Assembly: GCF_014644435.1 (NCBI RefSeq)
Contig: NZ_BMKR01000005.1
Location: forward strand, 124,001-188,000
Direction of reading: 5' to 3'
DNA: 64,000 nucleotides
Source of the DNA: Paenibacillus albidus
Lineage (GTDB): Bacteria > Bacillota > Bacilli > Paenibacillales > Paenibacillaceae
The notes below the pieces were generated by a model that was given only the letters and a program-made list of their open reading frames with translations, made no database searches and was not told the origin of the DNA. The position numbers were made by a program, and so were the translations under genes. Within the stretch, counting starts at the first letter, position 1, and every line of letters begins with the position of its first letter. Positions 56,078 through 64,000 of this stretch are shown one piece after another.

Positions 56078-56101
56078 TCACCCGTTAGGGTGATTTTTTT
56101 T
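56078..56101 (+). terminator. Compact terminator
   Basis: TCACCC, GTTA loop, GGGTGA and eight T's. The nearest upstream gene is 580 bases away, so an unannotated transcript may end here. Confidence 0.7.
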
Positions 56102-56306
56102 GTGTGGATGTAGAACAATGAAAGTTCAATTGCGTCAGAATGCATAACATTTGGAGTGTATTTTTGGAATGTTGAACGAAAAACACAATTTCCTCGTTGC
56201 TCATTCATGAATTATGGTAGTAAAATATACGCAACGAGTAATATAAGATAACATATACTGCTATTGACTGTGTAAACATATAGCGAATCAGAGAGGTGGA
56301 GCAAAC

Positions 56307-57353
56307 ATGATCGAAGAAATAAAGAAACTGCCGTCAGATACAGAACTTCCCCGTGATTGCACCTTCTCGCCTGAGGATTGGCGCATATTATCGGAGTACT
56401 GGTACCCGGTTGCGATTGCCGATGAGATTCAGGAGAAGCCGGTTGCTGTGAAGCTTTTGGATATGAAGCTGGTCTGTTACCGCAGTCATGGCAAGGTGGT
56501 CATTGCCCGCGACCTGTGCTTTCACCGGGGGGCCCCTCTGAGTCTTGGCTGGGTGGAGGAAGGAGAGATTGTTTGTCCTTATCACGGATTTCGTTATAAT
56601 TGCGAGGGCAAATGCACCGCCGTTCCGGCGCATCCCAGCGCCAAAATCTCACCCAAGCTGAAATTGACGGTGTATCCCGCAGTTGAGCGTTATGGCTTGA
56701 TCTGGACGTCGCTGGCTTCGGCTGTGGAACAAATACCAACATTCCCCGGATGGGAGGATCCCGATTTTATCAATATCCTGCCGCCGAGCTTTGATATTGC
56801 AGGTTCATCCGGCCGGCAGATGGAAGGGTTTCTGGACGTCTCACACTTTGCTTACGTCCACACGGAAACCTTTGGGGACCGCAATAACACGGAGGTTCCG
56901 CAATATAAAGTCAAACGCGAAGGCGATCAATTGCTGGCCGAATATTGGAGTACAGTGAGCAACTATGGAAAAGGCCAGGAGAACCCGGCCCCGGAAGGAT
57001 TCATGTGGCTGCGCGAATTCCGCGTATTCCCGCCGTTTGCGGCCTCGCTCACCGTACATTTTCCGGAGAACGGCAGACTGATGATCTTGAACTGCGCGTC
57101 ACCGGTATCTGCCCGCTACACCCGGCTTTTCTGCCCGATCTCGAGAAATTTTGACAAAAATGCTCCTGTTGAGGATACGATCCGATTCAATCTGCAAGTG
57201 TTTCAGGAGGACCGGGAGATGGTCGAATCCCAGACACCGGAAGATCTGCCGCTGGACCTGTTGGCCGAAGCCCATATTCCCGCCGACCGCACCTCCATTG
57301 CCTACCGCCAGTTGTTAACCGAGATCGGGCTTGGCAGAACGTATACCTCCTGA
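56307..57353 (+). CDS. Rieske non-heme iron oxygenase, alpha subunit type
   Basis: 348 residues. Rieske centre ligands in CFHRGAPLSLG and CPYHGFRY (about residues 72-98). The mononuclear iron site is in EGFLDVSHFAYVHTETFGD, with the Asp bridge and two His. Similar in layout to vanillate O-demethylase/phthalate-type oxygenases. These add oxygen to aromatic or other ring compounds and need a reductase; none is encoded nearby. GAGGTGGAG precedes the ATG. Confidence 0.9.
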   Translation: MIEEIKKLPSDTELPRDCTFSPEDWRILSEYWYPVAIADEIQEKPVAVKLLDMKLVCYRSHGKVVIARDLCFHRGAPLSLGWVEEGEIVCPYHGFRYNCEGKCTAVPAHPSAKISPKLKLTVYPAVERYGLIWTSLASAVEQIPTFPGWEDPDFINILPPSFDIAGSSGRQMEGFLDVSHFAYVHTETFGDRNNTEVPQYKVKREGDQLLAEYWSTVSNYGKGQENPAPEGFMWLREFRVFPPFAASLTVHFPENGRLMILNCASPVSARYTRLFCPISRNFDKNAPVEDTIRFNLQVFQEDREMVESQTPEDLPLDLLAEAHIPADRTSIAYRQLLTEIGLGRTYTS

Positions 57354-57411
57354 TCACTATCGTTACAATGGCAGCAGGGACTCAAGCAGGTTAACCTGAC
57401 TGGGCACAGCA

Positions 57412-57446
57412 AATCAGCCTGATTCGCAAGTGGAATCCGGCTGATT
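57412..57446 (-). terminator. Possible terminator of the pyridoxine kinase gene
   Basis: AATCAGCC (57412-57419) and GGCTGATT (57439-57446), just downstream of the minus-strand gene. Weak T run. Confidence 0.35.
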
Positions 57447-57458
57447 CTTGTGGCGATT

Positions 57459-58271
57459 TTATTTCTCCAGACGGTAGCCGCCATGGAAGACTGGTCCAAC
57501 ATACTGGTTCAGGGCGAAACCGCTGCGGATGGCTGCCGAGACAAAGTCTTTGGCTTTGGCCACTGCCTTGTCTACCGGAAGCCCGCTTGCCAGACCGCCG
57601 GTAATCGCGGCGGCAAAGGTGCAGCCTGCGCCGTGATTATGTGCCGGTTCGATCTTGGCCACTTCAAAGACGGTGAACCCGGAGCCGTCATAGAATACAT
57701 CTATGGCTTGATCACCGCCGAGTGCCTTGCCGCCTTTGACGACAACATTCCGGGCGCCGAGGCCATGGATCAGCCGGGCGGCTTCCTTCATATCCTCAAG
57801 CGTAGTAAGCTTGCCGAGACCTGACAATACACCGGCCTCAAACAGGTTGGGTGTCGTTACGGTGGCCAGGGGCAGCAGCAAATCACGGATGGCCTGGGCG
57901 CTGTCCGGATTAAGCACTTCATCTTCGCCTTTGCACACCATAACCGGATCGATCACGACATTGGTCTGTAAATTCTCTTTAATGGCCTGTTCGGCCACAC
58001 GTACAATATCGACACTGCCCAGCATGCCGGTCTTCATGGCATCTACCGGACCGCCTGCAAAGATGGTCTTCAGCTGCTCGGCAACGATAGCGGCATCCAC
58101 GGGATATACATTATGATGCCAGCCGTTGTCGGGGTCCATCGTCACAATGGTCGTCAAGGCGCTGAAGCCGTAGGTGCCATATTCTTCAAAGGTTTTGAGA
58201 TCGGCCTGTATGCCTGCGCCTCCACTGGAGTCACTTCCGGCGATGGTTAGGGTTGTGATAATTTTTGACAA
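57459..58271 (-). CDS. pdxK: Pyridoxine/pyridoxal kinase (PdxK, ThiD-like)
   Basis: 270 residues from a TTG preceded by AGAAGGAGA. Ribokinase-like fold: AGSDSSGGAGIQADLKTF, DAMKTGMLGS, VVIDPVMVCKGE and the C-terminal HNHGAGCTFAAAI anion hole. It matches the Bacillus PdxK subgroup of ThiD-like kinases, which phosphorylate B6 vitamers (and sometimes HMP). Monocistronic. Confidence 0.88.
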   Translation of the reverse strand: MSKIITTLTIAGSDSSGGAGIQADLKTFEEYGTYGFSALTTIVTMDPDNGWHHNVYPVDAAIVAEQLKTIFAGGPVDAMKTGMLGSVDIVRVAEQAIKENLQTNVVIDPVMVCKGEDEVLNPDSAQAIRDLLLPLATVTTPNLFEAGVLSGLGKLTTLEDMKEAARLIHGLGARNVVVKGGKALGGDQAIDVFYDGSGFTVFEVAKIEPAHNHGAGCTFAAAITGGLASGLPVDKAVAKAKDFVSAAIRSGFALNQYVGPVFHGGYRLEK

Positions 58272-58361
58272 GGTGAACGTCTCCTTCTGCGATATCTCAA
58301 TTCATAAAATACGAATTGAATAGATTATAGCAAAAATCGGCACCCGCGTCTTTCCTTTCGC

Positions 58362-59750
58362 TTATTCTTCCGGATGCTCCAAAGCCAGCAGCACCTGTTT
58401 GATTGTCTTGTCATAGTGGAAAGGCACCTCACTGTCGCCTCCGGTCCAGTAGACTACCAGCAGGTTGGCGCCCCGAAAGACATGCGGGTAGATGCGGGCG
58501 CCCCCGTCGTAGGTCGTGCGGTTAATCTCAAGCTTGAGCGCATCCAGCCCGGCTGCGGTCTCTGTTTGGTCAGCGTAAGTATACACGGACAACCGTTCCG
58601 GCCGGGAAGGCGAATCCGTTCGATCGATGATCAGTTCGTCCGGCCATACGCCGTTGAGCTTTTTTTGGAAAAGCTGCTCTTCTCCAGCCTTGACCCCGCT
58701 CAGCTTCATGCCCTGCTCCTGTAAGGCGGTCACCAGTGTACCGATAGTGTAGGCATTTGGTTCCGTGCTCTTGGATTCTGCGGGCGGAAGTCGAGGCGGA
58801 CCCTGATTCTCCGCAAAAAAGCTCATGATCGTATCCAGCATCTGCTGCTGCTTCAGGATGGAGGTTAAACGTATTTCCAGCTGCCGGTGCAAATATCCCC
58901 ATTCTCCTTCTTCATAATAGGCGGAGCCGGAGGCTTCGTACCCCTCAGCATCGGCAGCCAGCGTATATCTTACGGTGCGTGCCCCGGTTCCGGCAGTACC
59001 CAGGACATAACGTTCGACGAATTCCGGAGAATCGGCGTCCGATACGGCAAATCCTTGCTCCTCGGCCCAGGCAGCTTTGCCCGGAAAATAAGTCCCGATG
59101 CTGCCAATGGCGCAGCCTGCACAACCCCACGCATTGTCGGTGTAGTGGAGAGTTTCTCCCGGGTCGTCCGGGTTCTGGAGGGTTACGCCATAAGAACCGT
59201 TTGCCCCAACCAATGCGGAAGCCTGCCAGCCGGCTGGGGCCAGAAGCAGATAACCGCCCTCCATATCGGGGCGGTACACCAGAACCGCCTCCAGCTGATC
59301 CGCAAGCTCCCCGGCGATCGGGAAGGACATTTGCGGCAGTTCAGGAACTCGTGTATTCACCGGATGGGTTCCGTCATCCACATGCAGAACTGCGCGCGTG
59401 ACCTGAAGCGGAAGCTCGACTTCACCACTGCCATCCGTAGACGGAAAGGCCAGTGTTAACGCGGCATCCGATCCCGGCAATGTTCCGTTGCCCGTAGCGG
59501 ACGGGCTGGGAGCGGCTAGGCCCGGAAGGTTCTGTCCGCCGGAGATCCGGCCGATCCCTGTATATCCGATGAATAGGGCAACTGCAAGCACAAGCCCCAG
59601 CGCTCCGGCAAAAGTCCAGGTGCGGGGACGCCGCCGCTGCCTGGAGTTGACACGCTGCTCCACATCCTGCTGCATTTGCGGGGTGAAGTGATTGCCTTTG
59701 AACGGTTTTGAGGCCAGTTGTTTCTCCCAATCTGTAGAAGGTTTGTTCAT
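58362..59750 (-). CDS. Membrane-anchored anti-sigma-like protein (DUF4850-type)
   Basis: 462 residues: about 43 cytoplasmic residues, one membrane segment (44-66), a Ser/Thr/Pro/Gly-rich linker, and a large extracytoplasmic domain with DNAWGCAGCAIGSIGTYF, which I associate with DUF4850. Its ATG overlaps the sigma factor stop by 4 bases (ATGA), the classic ECF sigma/anti-sigma arrangement. It probably holds the sigma factor inactive until a surface signal arrives. Confidence 0.78.
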   Translation of the reverse strand: MNKPSTDWEKQLASKPFKGNHFTPQMQQDVEQRVNSRQRRRPRTWTFAGALGLVLAVALFIGYTGIGRISGGQNLPGLAAPSPSATGNGTLPGSDAALTLAFPSTDGSGEVELPLQVTRAVLHVDDGTHPVNTRVPELPQMSFPIAGELADQLEAVLVYRPDMEGGYLLLAPAGWQASALVGANGSYGVTLQNPDDPGETLHYTDNAWGCAGCAIGSIGTYFPGKAAWAEEQGFAVSDADSPEFVERYVLGTAGTGARTVRYTLAADAEGYEASGSAYYEEGEWGYLHRQLEIRLTSILKQQQMLDTIMSFFAENQGPPRLPPAESKSTEPNAYTIGTLVTALQEQGMKLSGVKAGEEQLFQKKLNGVWPDELIIDRTDSPSRPERLSVYTYADQTETAAGLDALKLEINRTTYDGGARIYPHVFRGANLLVVYWTGGDSEVPFHYDKTIKQVLLALEHPEE

Positions 59751-60283
59751 TCGGGTGTCAGCTCCTTTTCCCAGAGATCATTCATTTGACGGCGGGCCCG
59801 CCGCAGGCGCGACTTGGCTGCAGACAGAGACACACCGAGGGTCTGCGCCAATTCATCCATGGTCAGGCCATAATGTGCCTGGAGGATCAGGACTTCCCTG
59901 TATTTTCGGGGGAGGCTGAGTACAAGCCCCCAGACCTCGCCGCTTAACGACTGGCGCAGAAAGTCTTCCTCAGCGGATTCCGCCGTGAGGTCCAGTCCCG
60001 CCGTTTCTTTTAACGTAACCCTCCTGACAAAAGCGGTGCTTCGGTATGAATACCAGCGGTTGCGGGCAATTTGCAGCAGCCAGGTCTTCACGGAAGCTTC
60101 ACCCCGGAAGGAGTGAAGGTATTTGTAGGCTCTGATGAATGTCTCCTGCGCGATATCATCGGCAACGGCCCTGTTGCGGGCGAGAAAATAGGCATAATTC
60201 CACACGTCTTCGCCGTAGGTTTCCATTAAAGTGGTTAATGCGCTTGCGTTCATGCTGGAGAATTCCGCTGGTTCGCTTGACAT
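59747..60283 (-). CDS. ECF RNA polymerase sigma factor
   Basis: 178 residues. Region 2 (DVWNYAYFLARNRAVADDIA, then QETFIRAYKYLHSF) and region 4 (LPRKYREVLILQAHYGLTMD, then ELAQTLGVSLSAAKSRL). AGGAGGGG before the ATG. Co-transcribed with the anti-sigma-like gene. Confidence 0.93.
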   Translation of the reverse strand: MSSEPAEFSSMNASALTTLMETYGEDVWNYAYFLARNRAVADDIAQETFIRAYKYLHSFRGEASVKTWLLQIARNRWYSYRSTAFVRRVTLKETAGLDLTAESAEEDFLRQSLSGEVWGLVLSLPRKYREVLILQAHYGLTMDELAQTLGVSLSAAKSRLRRARRQMNDLWEKELTPE

Positions 60284-60488
60284 GCTGCCCCTCCTTTGTT
60301 CTATAACTCTATTGACCTTTAGAGCTGCGGAAAAGTTGCTTTTTGTCCGTCAGCCGGCATGGAATAGACTGAAGTGGGGTCATAAACTGCACTTCAGGCT
60401 CATAATCTGGTAGGGGGAACGAAGCAGTCCTTGGGAGAGGAAATGCCGTCCGAAGAGCCATCCTAAAGCGGGATTGGAGGCGGACGCG

Positions 60489-60569
60489 ATGAGTATTGAT
60501 CAACTCATTTCTTTGCTCGTTCTTGTTATTATGATCGTACAGCTTGCGGGTTACAAGGGGAAACCCTAA
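60489..60569 (+). CDS. Possible 26-residue membrane peptide
   Basis: ATG 60489 follows GGAGGC by 7 bases and runs 26 codons to TAA 60569. The product starts MSIDQLISLLVLVIMIVQLA and ends with a short charged tail, a single membrane helix like type I toxin or holin-like small peptides. Its stop lies inside a hairpin that could terminate transcription. The rest of 60284-60655 shows no other gene. Confidence 0.4.
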   Translation: MSIDQLISLLVLVIMIVQLAGYKGKP

Positions 60570-60595
60570 GCGCAAGCCCCACTGTACTTGGGTTT
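60561..60595. terminator. Hairpin at the end of the small peptide gene
   Basis: AAACCCTAAG at 60561-60570 pairs with CTTGGGTTT at about 60587-60595, one mismatch, followed by T's; a second GGGG/CCCC stem with TTTTTT lies at about 60616-60636. Confidence 0.5.
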
Positions 60596-60655
60596 TTCAA
60601 TCCCGTAACTGTCCGGGGTTGGAAAGCCCCTTTTTTATATTCAGACAGCTTTCTG

Positions 60656-60684
60656 TTGACAGATATAAAGGAAGTTGTTATTGT
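60656..60684 (+). promoter_or_regulatory. Promoter of the ROK regulator/MFS operon
   Basis: TTGACA at 60656 and TATTGT at 60679 with 17 bases between. Confidence 0.65.
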
Positions 60685-60698
60685 GTTCAAAGTTATTA

Positions 60699-60719
60699 AA
60701 ATACTTTAATAAAGTATTT
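60699..60719. promoter_or_regulatory. ROK operator candidate
   Basis: Perfect 10-bp arms AAATACTTTA and TAAAGTATTT around one central A, 15 bases downstream of the -10 and 18 before the ATG. Well placed for autorepression. Confidence 0.65.
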
Positions 60720-60737
60720 ATATATTGGAGGGGGAAG

Positions 60738-61781
60738 ATGGAACGGATCAGCGGCAACGCGATTGTCATCAAAGAGGTGAATATGAACCTGGTACGCAAA
60801 GCGCTGCGGGAGCGGGGAAGCGGAACGAAACAGCAGCTTGCGGAAGCTACGGGACTAAGCCTTGTAACTGTAGGAACCGTATTGCAGCAATTGCTGCAAA
60901 CCCAAGAGGTTAAAGAAGGGGGACTGGCTTCCTCCAGAGGAGGGCGTCCGGCTCAGGAATTCAAGTACAACGAGGATTATGCACAGGCGCTTATTGTTTA
61001 TACGCATGAACAAGATGGGCGGATTACAGTCCGCAGCACGGTGGTCAACCTGTACGGCAAGGCTGTACATCAGGCGGAATGTGAAGTTGAAGGGGTGAAC
61101 ATTCCCGTCTTGGAGCGGATCATTGACGGACTGCTGGCGGAATACCCGGCTGTTCAGGCCATCGGTTTGGGGCTGCCGGGGGCGGAATTCGCGGGTACAA
61201 TGGTTGTTTCCGACTACAAGGAGCTTATAGGACAACCAGTTACGGCGCATTTGCAGGAACGCTACGGCGTGCCGGTCATTATGGAGAACGATGTGAATGC
61301 GGCAGTCCTTGGCTTCAGCAAAAACAGTGGACTCCCGAAAAACCGGACGGTTGTATACATTTATTTTCCCGAGCTGTACCCGCCCGGATCGGGAATTATG
61401 ATTCAAGGCAAGCTTCACAAGGGAAAGGGCAACTTTGCGGGTGAAATATCCTGGCTGCCCTTAGGAATTGATTGGACAGAGGCGGGGCTGTATGCTTCTT
61501 TTGAACGGCTCAGCGGGGCCCTGGCTAAGCTGATCGTCACCCTCAGCAGTATTTTGAATCCGGACACGGTGGTTCTGTACGGCAGCTCCCTGACTCCGGA
61601 GCATCTTCCGGCCATAACGGGGTCATGCCGTGCACAGCTTCCGGCCGGTGCTGTTCCGGAACTGCTGCTTTCCAAAGATTTTGCCGTTGATTACATCGGC
61701 GGGATGATCGAACGGACCCTCGCAACACTCGAACCGGATATTGTACTCTCAAGGCATTCCGTGGATAAAGGTGGTAATTGA
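60738..61781 (+). CDS. ROK-family transcriptional regulator
   Basis: 347 residues from ATG 60738 (AGGGGGAAG upstream); the frame extends upstream but without an SD and through the operator. N-terminal winged helix (TKQQLAEATGLSLVTVGTVL), then a ROK sugar-kinase-like domain (VQAIGLGLPG, ENDVNAAVLGF). The cysteine-rich zinc motif of ROK kinases is not seen, so it is a regulator rather than a kinase. An MFS transporter follows after 3 bases. Confidence 0.87.
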   Translation: MERISGNAIVIKEVNMNLVRKALRERGSGTKQQLAEATGLSLVTVGTVLQQLLQTQEVKEGGLASSRGGRPAQEFKYNEDYAQALIVYTHEQDGRITVRSTVVNLYGKAVHQAECEVEGVNIPVLERIIDGLLAEYPAVQAIGLGLPGAEFAGTMVVSDYKELIGQPVTAHLQERYGVPVIMENDVNAAVLGFSKNSGLPKNRTVVYIYFPELYPPGSGIMIQGKLHKGKGNFAGEISWLPLGIDWTEAGLYASFERLSGALAKLIVTLSSILNPDTVVLYGSSLTPEHLPAITGSCRAQLPAGAVPELLLSKDFAVDYIGGMIERTLATLEPDIVLSRHSVDKGGN

Positions 61782-61784
61782 TAT

Positions 61785-63017
61785 ATGGCAACGCTTTTCT
61801 TGATTATTATTTATTTGGCTTTTATCAGTCTGGGGCTCCCGGATTCCCTGCTGGGTGTGGCCTGGCCGCTCATCCGGCCGGAACTGGGAGCCCCGCTTGC
61901 GGCGGCAGGTTATCTTTCCATGACGGTGGCAGGCGGAACTATCGTGTCCAGCTTGGCCAGCGGCTTCGTCATACACAGGTTCGGCACAGGAAAAGTGACT
62001 TTGGTCAGCTGCATGCTGACAGCATGCGCATTGCTGGGTTTTTCTTTCTCAACCTCGGTTCTATGGCTTGCCTTACTCGCAGTGCCGCTTGGACTGGGTG
62101 CAGGAGCGGTGGATGCTGGACTTAACAATTATGTCGCGTCCCATTACAAGGCGCATCATATGAGCTGGCTGCATTGTTTCTGGGGAATCGGCGCTACCCT
62201 TGGACCGATTATCATGTCCCGTTATATTCTTTCGGAGCACTCCTGGAGAAGCGGATACCTTGCGGTGGCCTGGATTCAGTTCGCTCTGGTGGCGCTGCTG
62301 TTCTTAACGCTCCCGTTGTGGAAAAGGACCGGGCATGAGGCGGCCGGCTCACCCGGGCCGGCTGCTGCAGAACAGCCGGTTCAGGAGGCGGGCGACGGCT
62401 CGCGTCATTTCGTGAAATCCGGTGTTGTGAAGCCGCTGCAGATTAAAGGTGTCAAGCTAACGCTGCTAACTTTTCTGCTCTATTGCGGCGTTGAGACGAC
62501 AATGGGGTTATGGGGCAGCAGTTTTTTGGTCAATGTGAAGGGAGTTGACGTTGCAGTAGCGGCGCAATGGGTATCTTTGTATTTTTCAGGCATTACTGCC
62601 GGCCGGCTAATCACGGGCTTTATTACACTGAAGGTCAAAAGCCGCATCCTCATCCGGGCCGGGCAGCTGACAGCCTTAACGGGTGCGGTGCTGCTGCTGC
62701 TTCCGTTGCCGCTTTATTGCTCGCTGGCCGGCTTTATTCTCGTAGGCTTGGGCTGTGCGCCTATCTTCCCGTGCCTGCTGCATGAGACGCCTGCCCGTTT
62801 CGGCAAGGACCATTCCCAGCGGATTATGGGGTATCAGATGGCGATGGCCTACACAGGGACGACTCTGTTGCCGCCGCTGCTGGGGCTGATGGCCACACGC
62901 ACCCCTTTGGGGATGGGGATCTTTCCGTATCTGGTGACGCTGTACGCAGTGGCGATGATGTTCAGTTCGGAGAAGATCAACAGCCTTCTCAAGACCCGTT
63001 TTGCAGGGGACAGATAG
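61785..63017 (+). CDS. MFS transporter
   Basis: 410 residues, about 12 membrane segments, N-terminal FISLGLPDSLLGVAWPLIRP and DAGLNNYVASHYKAHHMSWL typical of the fucose-permease-like/YfkF-like MFS branch. SD AAAGGTGG lies in the end of the ROK gene. Likely sugar or related solute transport controlled by the ROK protein. Confidence 0.9.
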   Translation: MATLFLIIIYLAFISLGLPDSLLGVAWPLIRPELGAPLAAAGYLSMTVAGGTIVSSLASGFVIHRFGTGKVTLVSCMLTACALLGFSFSTSVLWLALLAVPLGLGAGAVDAGLNNYVASHYKAHHMSWLHCFWGIGATLGPIIMSRYILSEHSWRSGYLAVAWIQFALVALLFLTLPLWKRTGHEAAGSPGPAAAEQPVQEAGDGSRHFVKSGVVKPLQIKGVKLTLLTFLLYCGVETTMGLWGSSFLVNVKGVDVAVAAQWVSLYFSGITAGRLITGFITLKVKSRILIRAGQLTALTGAVLLLLPLPLYCSLAGFILVGLGCAPIFPCLLHETPARFGKDHSQRIMGYQMAMAYTGTTLLPPLLGLMATRTPLGMGIFPYLVTLYAVAMMFSSEKINSLLKTRFAGDR

Positions 63018-63151
63018 CTTCTTTCGGGTAATTTACGGTCCTTAGTTATTTTTGGGGGAAGTGCAGGGATGCTTAGCTCGGTTGCTTGCATATCAATATA
63101 GAACCGGACCCCGCGCGATCACATAACCAAAATAACTATAGGAGGGTGTAC

Positions 63152-64000
63152 ATGATTACGATCAGCTTGTGTATGATCGTCCGCAATGAAGAACAAGGGT
63201 TGCCCCGCTGCCTGGCTTCCGTGGGCGAGATTGCAGATGAGATTATCATAGTGGACACCGGGTCTACGGACCGGACCCCAGAGGTGGCCAGCTCCTTCGG
63301 AGCTGTATTGTATGAGTTTGAGTGGATCGACGATTTCTCGGCCGCCCGCAACTTTGCCTTCAGTAAAGCGACCCAGGAGTATATTCTATGGCTCGATGCG
63401 GATGATTATCTGAAAGAAAAGGATTACAAGCTTTTTATGAAACTAAAAGAAGAGCTGCCGGAGTCCATACACACTGTCAATATGCAGTATAATCTGGCTT
63501 TTGATTCCGAAGGGAATGTTACTTCAAGCTTGCGCCGCAACCGTCTCGTCCGGCGAAGCTGCAATTTCAAATGGATCGGTCCGGTGCATGAATATCTGGA
63601 GGTAAGCGGCCCTTCTTTCAGAAGTGATGTCTGTGTCAGCCATGCAAAAGACAAGGAGCATACGGACCGAAACCTGCGTATCTATCAAAAACGTGCGCAG
63701 CAGGGCGAAGTGTTCTCTCCAAGGGACCAGTATTATTATGCCAATGAGCTGCGGGATCACGGGCTGAATGAAGAAGCCTGCCGTTATTATGAGACATTCC
63801 TCACCGGCGGCCTTGGCTGGATTGAAGATAATATTCAAGCCTGCATGAAGCTTGCAGAATGCCGGGAGCGGCTTGGCGATGCGGAAGGCGCATTTCAGGC
63901 ACTGTGCCGAACCTTGCAATATGACAGCCCCCGCCCGGAATGCTGCTGCCGTCTGGGTGCCTGGCTGTTCGAGAGGGGCAGGCTGCAGGCTGCGGTGTAC
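63152..64000 (+). CDS. Family 2 glycosyltransferase with TPR-like tail (cut by window edge)
   Basis: Starts at ATG 63152 (GGAGGG upstream) and runs off the right edge after 283 residues. N-terminal GT-A fold: SLCMIVRNEEQGLPRCLASV, IIVDTGSTDRT, and the metal-binding LWLDADDYL. After residue 190 the sequence turns into helical-pair repeats (YANELRDHGLNEEACRYYET). This layout is common in SunS-like and surface-glycan transferases of Paenibacillus. Acceptor unknown. Confidence 0.9.
   Translation, partial: MITISLCMIVRNEEQGLPRCLASVGEIADEIIIVDTGSTDRTPEVASSFGAVLYEFEWIDDFSAARNFAFSKATQEYILWLDADDYLKEKDYKLFMKLKEELPESIHTVNMQYNLAFDSEGNVTSSLRRNRLVRRSCNFKWIGPVHEYLEVSGPSFRSDVCVSHAKDKEHTDRNLRIYQKRAQQGEVFSPRDQYYYANELRDHGLNEEACRYYETFLTGGLGWIEDNIQACMKLAECRERLGDAEGAFQALCRTLQYDSPRPECCCRLGAWLFERGRLQAAVY

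Larger units (their letters stand above)
55500..56306. other. Gene-free, repeat-containing gap
   Basis: About 800 bases without a believable gene. It contains several TGTCCG/CGGACA words between 55690 and 55920, three copies of a GTACAACAAT-like word near 55940, 55988 and 56040, and a terminator at 56078. It looks like interspersed non-coding repeat debris. Confidence 0.5.

Overview
The window looks like the chromosome of a Paenibacillus-type member of the Bacillota. The signs are strong AGGAGG-type ribosome binding sites with frequent TTG and GTG starts, several Lpl/Ytc-style ABC sugar importers with AraC-type or YesM/YesN regulators, an ISL3-type relic, a c-di-AMP (ydaO) riboswitch and a seven-subunit Mrp antiporter. 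I saw no rRNA, tRNA or CRISPR array. Nothing was searched against a database; family names rest on motifs and recall.

Layout. 1-7.1 kb: a membrane AraC-type regulator (cut by the left edge) diverges from an LplB/LplC/lipoprotein ABC importer followed by a DUF1861-like protein and a GH130 phosphorylase, a likely mannoside uptake and phosphorolysis operon. 7.4-10.2 kb: an SDR with its TetR regulator, a hypothetical ORF and a histidine phosphatase. 10.7-18.1 kb: a second sugar importer behind a LacI-type operator, two paralogous LacI regulators and two esterases. 18.2-26.0 kb: a YesM/YesN two-component pair, a third Lpl-type importer and a Nif3-like protein.

26.2-36.1 kb: the most notable region. 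A complete VanC/E/G/L-like (D-Ala-D-Ser) glycopeptide-resistance-type cluster is bracketed by decayed IS3 and ISL3 transposases. Order: a ligase-like 44-codon remnant, a soluble alanine/serine racemase (vanTr), a cytoplasmic D,D-peptidase (vanXY), a D-Ala-D-Ser ligase, a membrane acyltransferase (vanTm), a class B penicillin-binding protein, vanR, vanS. The serine racemase is split into two genes at opposite ends of the enzyme block and a transpeptidase is built into the cluster. Together the genes would make D-Ser, join it to D-Ala, remove D-Ala-D-Ala precursors and perhaps cross-link the altered wall.

36.4-40.6 kb: a YheC/YheD ATP-grasp gene diverges from a large fusion (PaaK-like adenylating domain plus SbnA-like PLP enzyme) followed by sbnB, a route to L-2,3-diaminopropionate. 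40.9-47.5 kb: GH42 beta-galactosidase with a divergent AraC regulator, a bicupin oxalate decarboxylase with an altered lid, and an SDR/SnoaL pair divergent from a LysR regulator. 47.6-55.5 kb: a KdpD-type USP protein leads an Mrp operon whose A and B subunits are fused; a c-di-AMP riboswitch follows and precedes an alpha/beta hydrolase and a small protein. 55.5-64 kb: a repeat-rich gap, a Rieske oxygenase, pyridoxine kinase, an ECF sigma/anti-sigma pair, a possible small membrane peptide, a ROK regulator with an MFS transporter, and a glycosyltransferase cut by the right edge.
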